37,620 nucleotides of DNA, taken from Candidatus Brevefilum sp. GTDB lineage: Bacteria; Chloroflexota; Anaerolineae; Anaerolineales; Anaerolineaceae. Position 1 is the stretch's first letter. Each line of letters opens with the position of its first letter. The stretch covers positions 1-37,620 of the forward strand of contig JARGGB010000028.1 of the NCBI GenBank assembly GCA_029210815.1, given 5' to 3'. A program made the translations under genes and the position numbers. The notes beneath the pieces are model-generated. The model saw only the letters and a list, made by a program, of their open reading frames with translations, was not told the DNA's origin and did no database searches. Shown here one piece after another: positions 33,001-37,620 of the stretch.

Positions 33001-33935
33001 TAGCCCGTGCCTGGATGATCGACAGAGCCTGGGAAGTCACAGGTGATAAAGCCTGGGATTGGTTGAAACAGCAAGAATATGATCCGGATGCGATCCAGGA
33101 TGATGATGAAGTTCGATTGCTTTACCTAGAAGAATGGTTGGGTGATCGCGGTTATGATGTCTATGATTTCAGTGCGAACCGTGATTATGCACGCCGTGTG
33201 ACATTGAAAGAGTGGCTCCGTGACGAAGGTTATGATCCGGAGAAGATCACTTTCTTTGAAACGGATGAAGTCTCCTTGTTAGAGCGTGATGACCAGGATA
33301 CTGCAGCTATTACTGCTTGTCTTCAGCTGTGGATGAAATCCTATGGCTATGAGGTTGACGAAAACCTGGGCGAAGAAGAATTAAAGGTAAAGGCACGTGA
33401 GGTGATGAAGGAAGTTGATCGCCCCATGCCAACCCTTGGTAAACAAAAATTGCGTGACGGCATGACCGGTGAATATTATGATCATCCCGTCACTGTAGGT
33501 TTGATGACAGTACTCAAACTACACCATCTTGTTGAAGACAAAGTGCACGCCCGTTCAACAGGCCCATACAGCCTTGTGACTCAGCAGCCGCTGGGTGGCA
33601 AAGCTCAATTTGGTGGACAGCGCTTTGGTGAGATGGAAGTTTGGGCGCTTGAGGCATATGGCGCAGCTTATACATTGCAAGAGATGCTGACTGTGAAATC
33701 CGATGATGTCACCGGTCGTGTGAGCACCTACGAGGCAATCGTAAAAGGAGAACCAATTGAAGATCCGGGTATCCCCGCTGCCTTCAAGGTTCTGGTAAAA
33801 GAGATGCAAAGTTTGGGTCTTGCAATTGAAGCTGTTCTGGAAAACGGCGATATCAATACCTTTGGAAAGGACGAAGATAAAGCTCGAATACCAAATACGC
33901 CCACTGGTCTGATCAGCATTGGCAGGGATATCTAA
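30030..33935 (+). CDS. rpoB: RNA polymerase beta subunit
   Basis: The protein has 1301 residues with CAGGAGAG upstream of the ATG. It has all main beta-subunit regions, such as [20 protein letters not shown], the rifampicin region [20 protein letters not shown] followed by [44 protein letters not shown] and the C-terminal [25 protein letters not shown]. Between FDGA (979) and [15 protein letters not shown] (1143) there is an acidic insertion of about 150 residues with a recurring WL-x3-GYD pattern. Two usual rifampicin-contact residues differ. The gene is followed by rpsL with its own promoter, not by rpoC, which is unusual. Confidence 0.98.
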   Translation: MADLLPVKSYRRIPVGLDLPKLIQVQMDSFERLKREGFHSLFAEVSPIESYNKGMQLYFPTGDDFSKEWDLKYWYEDPKNTIEECLERDLTYASPLYVTVLLKGKEIPEPIKQDLFMGDFPEMTPKGTFIINGTERVVVNQLIRSPGVYFERELDRATGRYLSTAKMIPDRGAWMEFETRKHDYIIIKFNRRRTTPITVFLRALAEVDDGIPLEDSPIKTGSDEELMALFEDVDNNPDRPFIASSINQEPEWDLTDGKTVAQAALIEFFKRLRPGDPPTLENAKDFLEEQLFDYRRYDLERVGRYKLNQKLDQDIPISHRTITKSDIVLLVRRMIEINNGVERGDDIDHLGNRRVKTVGELIQNKLRVGLRRMERVIRERMSIRDQDQVSPTSLVNIRPVVASLREFFGSSQLSQFMEETNPLSELRHKRTLSALGPGGLRRERAGFDVRDVHHTHYGRICPIETPEGPNIGLIGRMAMYATVNEYGFIETPYRKVLKSLKPSDELVGRELREDIKESETDEVIAEKGERITEALAKKLSKLERDRILVTPFVTDDYQYLSADREDKFVIAQANAPLNEHNEFMRRVSCRYHSGFNISNPEEIDYMDVAPQQIVGVSAALIPFLEHDDANRALMGSNMMAQAVPLVRPEIPIVSTGMEAHSAIDSGQLVVAEEDGEVVSVTGRMIKVRESDGNIRIYTLQKYRRSNQSTCIDQRPAVIKGQRVKKGQIIGDSSSSVDGNLALGQNVLIAFVSWEGGNFEDAILISEKLVQEDRYTSVHIEKHEVEARDTKLGPEEITRDIPNVGEETIRNLDEHGIIRIGAEVGPNDILVGKITPKGEKELTPEERLLRAIFGEKSRDVKDTSLRMPHGEKGTVVDVKVFTREENSDLKAGVDMMVRVSVAQRRKVTEGDKMAGRHGNKGVISMVVPVEDMPFLENGRPIEIILNPLSVPGRMNLGQLLEVHLGWAAERLAFRALTPVFDGATEYEIEAELARAWMIDRAWEVTGDKAWDWLKQQEYDPDAIQDDDEVRLLYLEEWLGDRGYDVYDFSANRDYARRVTLKEWLRDEGYDPEKITFFETDEVSLLERDDQDTAAITACLQLWMKSYGYEVDENLGEEELKVKAREVMKEVDRPMPTLGKQKLRDGMTGEYYDHPVTVGLMTVLKLHHLVEDKVHARSTGPYSLVTQQPLGGKAQFGGQRFGEMEVWALEAYGAAYTLQEMLTVKSDDVTGRVSTYEAIVKGEPIEDPGIPAAFKVLVKEMQSLGLAIEAVLENGDINTFGKDEDKARIPNTPTGLISIGRDI

Positions 33936-33959
33936 AGACATCTTTTCGGGAAAAATGAT

Positions 33960-33977
33960 TCAAGCAAATTTGCTTGA
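33960..33977. promoter_or_regulatory. 18-bp perfect palindrome over the rpsL -35 box
   Basis: TCAAGCAAATTTGCTTGA is fully self-complementary and covers TTGA of the -35 box. The right half-site TTTGCTTGA occurs again over the -35 of rpoB, where the left half is not complementary. It looks like a protein-binding site, though its regulator is unknown. Confidence 0.6.
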
Positions 33978-34002
33978 CGACCCCGAAGGTGCATGGTAGA
34001 AT
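33974..34002 (+). promoter_or_regulatory. rpsL-rpsG-fusA-tuf promoter
   Basis: TTGACG (33974-33979) and TAGAAT (33997-34002) have a 17-bp spacer. Transcription should start near 34009, giving a leader of about 140 nt before rpsL. Confidence 0.8.
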
Positions 34003-34022
34003 CATCCCTCGTTACCTTCAAG

Positions 34023-34101
34023 CTGGCCCTATAATCCCGGCCAGACCCTGGAGGAAAAATTGGATAGCAGTGAGGCCATCTTGAAAGATGATGATGGCCT
34101 C
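34023..34101 (+). promoter_or_regulatory. Structured leader of the rpsL transcript
   Basis: Two perfect stems lie in the leader: CTGGCC/GGCCAG (34023-34028 and 34039-34044) and GAGGCCATC/GATGGCCTC (34072-34080 and 34093-34101). A small frame starts between them at TTG 34060 with GGAGG 5 nt upstream. No terminator T-run follows the second stem, so control of translation or RNA processing is more likely than attenuation. Confidence 0.5.
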
Positions 34102-34161
34102 CATTATTGGAAGAAGACATTATTTAGTTTTAGATTTGGAGGCAAATGTGCCAACCATTAA
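34060..34161 (+). CDS. Possible 33-residue leader frame overlapping the rpsL start
   Basis: TTG at 34060 has GGAGG (34050-34054) at good spacing. The frame reads [19 protein letters not shown] and on to TAA at 34159-34161, 14 nt past the rpsL GTG, in another phase. It has no recognisable domain. Ribosomes on it would open the hairpin at 34072-34101 and reach the rpsL start, so it could couple the two. It may also be chance. Confidence 0.3.
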   Translation: MDSSEAILKDDDGLHYWKKTLFSFRFGGKCANH

Positions 34162-34564
34162 TCAATTGATACGCAAAGGCCGAAAATCGAAACGCAACAA
34201 GAGCAAGTCGCCTGCGCTGCAGTATACGTATAATTCACAAAAGCAGAAACGTATTCGCCAGCCTAAGGGTGCGCCGCAGAAACGCGGTGTTTGCACGGTC
34301 GTGCGTACAATGACCCCTAAGAAACCGAACTCCGCTTTGCGGAAAATCGCCCGTGTGCGCTTAACGAACCATATGGAGGTCACGGCTTATATTCCTGGCG
34401 AAGGTCACCAGTTACAGGAGCACTCTGTTGTGCTCGTGCGCGGTGGACGTGTTAAGGACCTGCCTGGCGTTCGTTATCATATTGTCCGAGGCACACTGGA
34501 TTCAACTGGTGTTGAGGATCGCACACGCGGTCGCTCAAAATATGGCGCCAAAAAGCCGAAATAA
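34148..34564 (+). CDS. rpsL: 30S ribosomal protein S12
   Basis: The protein has 138 residues from the GTG at 34148, which has GGAGG 5 nt upstream and gives the normal start [13 protein letters not shown]. An ATG at 34088 in frame would add 20 unlikely residues. The decoding-site loops [12 protein letters not shown] and [13 protein letters not shown] have the usual lysines, so no streptomycin-resistance substitution is visible. The C-terminus is the common SKYGAKKPK. Confidence 0.98.
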   Translation: MPTINQLIRKGRKSKRNKSKSPALQYTYNSQKQKRIRQPKGAPQKRGVCTVVRTMTPKKPNSALRKIARVRLTNHMEVTAYIPGEGHQLQEHSVVLVRGGRVKDLPGVRYHIVRGTLDSTGVEDRTRGRSKYGAKKPK

Positions 34565-34583
34565 CCAGTTGGTCCGTTTAAGT

Positions 34584-34654
34584 TAGGGCGAAGCATTTTA
34601 ATCGGTCTCATAGGGGATAGTTTAGATGCTTTGCCCTATTTTAATTTTTGTTTT
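34584..34654 (+). promoter_or_regulatory. Large stem between rpsL and rpsG, terminator-like or S7-binding site
   Basis: TAGGGCGAAGCAT (34584-34596) and ATGCTTTGCCCTA (34626-34638) pair over 13 bp with one G-U wobble around a 29-nt loop, followed by TTTTAATTTTTGTTTT. In E. coli, S7 binds the rpsL-rpsG gap and represses its own translation. This structure is in the same place, but the T-rich tail also fits a partial terminator. Confidence 0.6.
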
Positions 34655-34669
34655 ATGTAAGGAGTAAGA

Positions 34670-35140
34670 ATGGCGCGTAGATATACACCAGAAAAACGAG
34701 AAGTCACACCTGATGTTCGATTTAAGAATCTGGATGTTCAGATGATGATCAATCGAATCATGATCAAAGGTAAAAAGAGCACAGCCACAAGGCTGATGTA
34801 TGACGCCCTTGATTTGATTGAAGAGCGCACTGGTAAAGACCCGATAGAGACATTCGATGCAGCACTCAAGAACGTCTCCCCACTGATGGAAGTACGGCCA
34901 CGACGAGTTGGTGGTGCGACCTACCAGGTGCCAATGGAAGTGGAACCCAGCCGCCGGAAGACTCTGGCGATGCGTTGGATCATCACAGCCTCACGGGCAC
35001 GACCGGGTAAATCCTATGCGGAAAAGCTGGCGAATGAATTGATGGATGCTGCCACGAACAGCGGCGCAGCATACCGCCGTCGAGAAGAAGCACACCGTAT
35101 GGCAGAAGCCAACCGCGCTTTTTCCCATTTTCGCCTCTAA
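34670..35140 (+). CDS. rpsG: 30S ribosomal protein S7
   Basis: The protein has 156 residues with AAGGAG upstream. The family pattern is clear (MARRYTPEKREVTPDVRFKN, IMIKGKKSTATRLMYDAL, VRPRRVGGATYQVPMEV, RRKTLAMRWII, RRREEAHRMAEANRAFSHFR). It binds the 3' major domain of 16S rRNA and starts head assembly. In bacteria where this is known, S7 is the feedback repressor of the str operon. Confidence 0.98.
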   Translation: MARRYTPEKREVTPDVRFKNLDVQMMINRIMIKGKKSTATRLMYDALDLIEERTGKDPIETFDAALKNVSPLMEVRPRRVGGATYQVPMEVEPSRRKTLAMRWIITASRARPGKSYAEKLANELMDAATNSGAAYRRREEAHRMAEANRAFSHFRL

Positions 35141-35180
35141 GAAATTTGTTATTTTACTGAATCCGATTGGATGAAAAGTC

Positions 35181-37259
35181 ATGCCTGACGTTCAAGAATA
35201 TCCATTAGAAAAATACCGCAACATTGGTATTATCGCGCATATTGATGCCGGTAAAACCACGACAACTGAGCGGATTCTTTTCTACACTGGCAAGACTTAC
35301 CGTTTGGGTTCAGTTGACGATGGGACAACCGTTACTGACTGGATGGAGCAGGAGCGCGAGCGTGGAATCACCATTGTCTCTGCTGCTGTAACAACCTTTT
35401 GGAAAGACTATAAGATCAACCTTATTGATACCCCCGGTCACATTGACTTCACTGCTGAAGTTCAGCGGTCTTTGCGGGTGTTAGATGGTGGTGTTGTGGT
35501 TTTTGATTCTGTGCAGGGCGTGGAACCGCAGAGTGAGACTGTTTGGCGGCAGGCAGATCGTTATGCCGTCCCAAGAATTTGTTTTGCCAACAAAATGGAT
35601 CGCGTTGGCGCTTCTTACGAACGCACATTGGCTTCCATTGAGGATCGCCTCGGTGCGAATCCTTTGGGCATGCAGGTTCCAATTGGAAGAGAAGAGGAAT
35701 TTATCGGTGTGGTCGATCTGCTGACCGAACAGGCGATCTTCTTTGAAGATGAGTTAGGCAGCCAACCGAGATATGGTGAAATCCCGGAAAACCTGGTTGA
35801 TGTTGTCAAGGAAAGACGCGTTGAACTTGTCGAACGCATTGCTGAGCTTGACGATGAATTAACCATGAAATATCTTGAAGGTAAGACGCTTACACTGGAC
35901 GAAATGAAATCTGTATTGCGAAAAGCGGTTTTGGAAAACAAGATTTACCCGGTGTATTGCGGTTCTTCCTTAAAGAATAAAGGCGTACAGCCTTTGCTGG
36001 ATGCCGTTATTGATTTTTTGCCATCCCCGCTTGACGTACCTCCTGTTGTAGGCATTCAACCTTCAACGGACGAAGAAGTCTTACGGCCTCCGGAAGATGA
36101 TGCACCAATGTCTTCACTGGTCTTTAAAATTGTGACCGATCCATACGTTGGGCGCTTAGCCTATATTCGGGTTTATTCAGGCAAAATCAAAAAAGGTTCT
36201 ACCTATCAAAACACCTCACAGGATAAAAAAGAGCGTGTTGGGCGTTTGCTGCGTATGTATGCAGACCACCGTGAAGATGTGGATGAATTAGGTCCTGGCG
36301 ATATTGGCGCTATTTTGGGGTTGAAGCAAAGTTACACTGGTGACACCTTAAGCGATTCTTCGAATCATATCATTCTTGAAACAATCAGCTTTCCTGAACC
36401 GGTTATTTCTGTTGCGATTGAACCCAAAACACTGGCTGACCAGGATAAAATGGGCATTGCATTGCAGAAACTGGCTGAAGAGGATCCCACGTTTAAAGTG
36501 CGGCAGGATGAAGAGACTGGCCAAACAATCATTTCAGGTATGGGTGAACTTCACCTGGATATACTCGTTGACAGAATGCTGCGCGAGTTCAAAGTTCAGG
36601 CAAATGTCGGCAACCCGCGTGTCGCTTATCATGAGACGATCACAAGGACTGTCCCTGAAGCTGAATACAAGTTTGTAAAACAAACGGGTGGGCATGGGCA
36701 ATACGGTCATGTTGTTTTGCGAATTGAGCCCCTTGAAAGTGGGTCGGGTTTTGTATTTGATGAAGAAATTCGCGGTGGATCAATTCCACAAGAATTTATC
36801 CCCGCTGTTGAAAAGGGTGTCAAAGAAGCAGTTGAAAGCGGCGTTGTTTCTGGTTACCCGATGACGGACCTGAAGGTAACACTGCTTGATGGTTCTTACC
36901 ACGAGGTCGATTCAAGTGATATGGCTTTTCGAATGGCAGCCATTTTTGCGTTTCGCGAAGGCGTGCCGAAGGGGAGGCCTGTATTACTCGAACCGATTAT
37001 GAAGGTTGAGGTTGTTGTACCTGAAGAACACACAGGCGATGTTCTGGGGCAGATCAGCTCCCGACATGGGAATGTGTTAGGCATGGATTTGCGACCTGGT
37101 AATGCCCAGGCAGTTCATGCGGAGGTACCATTAGCAGAAATGTTTGGTTATGCAACTGAACTTCGTTCTGCCACAAAAGGACGCGGTGTGTTTACCATGG
37201 AGTTTAAGCATTACGCACCGGTCTCAGAAGCTGTTATGAAAAAAATAACAGGATACTAA
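35181..37259 (+). CDS. fusA: Elongation factor G
   Basis: The protein has 692 residues, the usual length. It has the G motifs [27 protein letters not shown] and NKMDR, and then the family domains II to V ([25 protein letters not shown] and the C-terminal [16 protein letters not shown]). It drives translocation and, with RRF, ribosome recycling. There is a weak SD (GATTGGATGAAAAG) before the ATG. It is 40 bp from rpsG and probably in the same transcript. Confidence 0.98.
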   Translation: MPDVQEYPLEKYRNIGIIAHIDAGKTTTTERILFYTGKTYRLGSVDDGTTVTDWMEQERERGITIVSAAVTTFWKDYKINLIDTPGHIDFTAEVQRSLRVLDGGVVVFDSVQGVEPQSETVWRQADRYAVPRICFANKMDRVGASYERTLASIEDRLGANPLGMQVPIGREEEFIGVVDLLTEQAIFFEDELGSQPRYGEIPENLVDVVKERRVELVERIAELDDELTMKYLEGKTLTLDEMKSVLRKAVLENKIYPVYCGSSLKNKGVQPLLDAVIDFLPSPLDVPPVVGIQPSTDEEVLRPPEDDAPMSSLVFKIVTDPYVGRLAYIRVYSGKIKKGSTYQNTSQDKKERVGRLLRMYADHREDVDELGPGDIGAILGLKQSYTGDTLSDSSNHIILETISFPEPVISVAIEPKTLADQDKMGIALQKLAEEDPTFKVRQDEETGQTIISGMGELHLDILVDRMLREFKVQANVGNPRVAYHETITRTVPEAEYKFVKQTGGHGQYGHVVLRIEPLESGSGFVFDEEIRGGSIPQEFIPAVEKGVKEAVESGVVSGYPMTDLKVTLLDGSYHEVDSSDMAFRMAAIFAFREGVPKGRPVLLEPIMKVEVVVPEEHTGDVLGQISSRHGNVLGMDLRPGNAQAVHAEVPLAEMFGYATELRSATKGRGVFTMEFKHYAPVSEAVMKKITGY

Positions 37260-37303
37260 ACGATTATTTGAAATTATTTTTAGATTGAGGAGTAATTTAT
37301 AAA

Positions 37304-37620
37304 ATGGCCAAGGAAAAATTTGATCGCTCAAAGCCGCACCTCAACGTGGGAACAATGGGACATATTGACCATGGTAAGACCACGCTGACAGCGGCGATCA
37401 CCAAGGTTCAGGGATTGAAGAAACTTGCGGATTATCGAGACTTCTACTCGATTGACAATGCGCCGGAAGAAAGAGAGCGCGGTATCACCATCAACATTTC
37501 GCATGTTGAGTACCAAACCGAAAAACGGCACTATGCACACATCGACATGCCGGGACACCGTGACTACATCAAGAACATGATCACGGGTGCAGCGCAGGTT
37601 GACGGTGCGATATTGGTGGT
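37304..37620 (+). CDS. tuf: Elongation factor Tu, N-terminal part (runs off the window)
   Basis: There is a partial frame of about 105 codons from the ATG at 37304, with GAGGAG 11 nt upstream. It starts [20 protein letters not shown], with the P-loop [10 protein letters not shown], the switch I end [12 protein letters not shown] and the switch II region [15 protein letters not shown]. The last is unusual: most EF-Tu have DCPGHADY, so Cys81 and Ala85 (E. coli numbering) are Met and Arg here, while the catalytic His84 is kept. It delivers aminoacyl-tRNA to the ribosome. Confidence 0.95.
   Translation, partial: MAKEKFDRSKPHLNVGTMGHIDHGKTTLTAAITKVQGLKKLADYRDFYSIDNAPEERERGITINISHVEYQTEKRHYAHIDMPGHRDYIKNMITGAAQVDGAILV

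Noticed and set aside
34088-34147. ATG start that would extend S12 by 20 residues
   Set aside because: The added residues are not part of S12, and a GTG with a perfect SD gives the normal N-terminus.
1-37620. CRISPR arrays, tRNA or rRNA genes
   Set aside because: I saw no regularly spaced direct repeats and no cloverleaf or rRNA sequence on either strand, reading by eye only.

Overview
The window is 37.6 kb of bacterial chromosome, close-packed and of moderate GC. The gene content suggests an anaerobic or fermentative Chloroflexota of the Anaerolineae type. The reasons are an rpoB with a large lineage-type insertion, an rpsL-rpsG-fusA-tuf cluster, DUF2085 and DUF4126 membrane proteins, an aldo/keto reductase with a ferredoxin tail, and an IS200-type element. 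This placement is inference; there is no 16S rRNA gene here. Starts are ATG or GTG, most genes have good Shine-Dalgarno (SD) sequences, and several near-consensus sigma70 promoters can be read directly.

Region 1 (1-8.1 kb) holds unrelated single genes: the start of an M48-like membrane protease, a secreted S8 protease with an odd C-terminal repeat, an orphan 135-residue protein, a UvrA-like ABC protein without the UvrB-binding domain, a 63-residue repeat membrane peptide, and a CPD photolyase. Just upstream of the photolyase is a self-contained 180-nt transcription unit with a promoter, a structured leader, a 17-residue reading frame with a sequestered SD, and an intrinsic terminator.

Region 2 (8.2-17.9 kb) is the most system-like part. 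HPr (ptsH) is divergent from a long one-way cluster: a SorC-type regulator with tandem operators at its own promoter, E1alpha, E1beta and E2 of an acetoin/pyruvate-type 2-oxoacid dehydrogenase, GutM, a glucitol-type PTS split over four genes (IIC, IIC', IIB, IIA), a COG4091-type oxidoreductase with a SAF domain, and a frameshifted class II aldolase-like gene. The layout suggests uptake and phosphorylation of a polyol, its oxidation, and thiolytic cleavage of a ketone or hydroxyketone product to acyl-CoA. The substrate is unknown, and no E3 or enzyme I gene is in the window.

Region 3 (17.9-23.5 kb) holds an IS200-like element with a nonsense-mutated transposase, a ferredoxin-tailed aldo/keto reductase, a membrane-anchored HExxH protein, DUF2085 and DUF4126 membrane proteins, a DUF4190 gene broken by one in-frame stop, and a small membrane protein. 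Three genes between 17.2 and 23.2 kb carry single-base lesions.

Region 4 (23.5-28.7 kb, minus strand) is a thiamine operon: promoter, TPP riboswitch, terminator, thiN, then a thiBPQ-like ABC transporter and a DUF402 protein, joined by overlapping start and stop codons.

Region 5 (28.9 kb to the end, plus strand) has deoD, rpoB, rpsL, rpsG, fusA and the start of tuf. rpoC does not follow rpoB. rpsL has its own promoter, whose -35 box lies in an 18-bp perfect palindrome.
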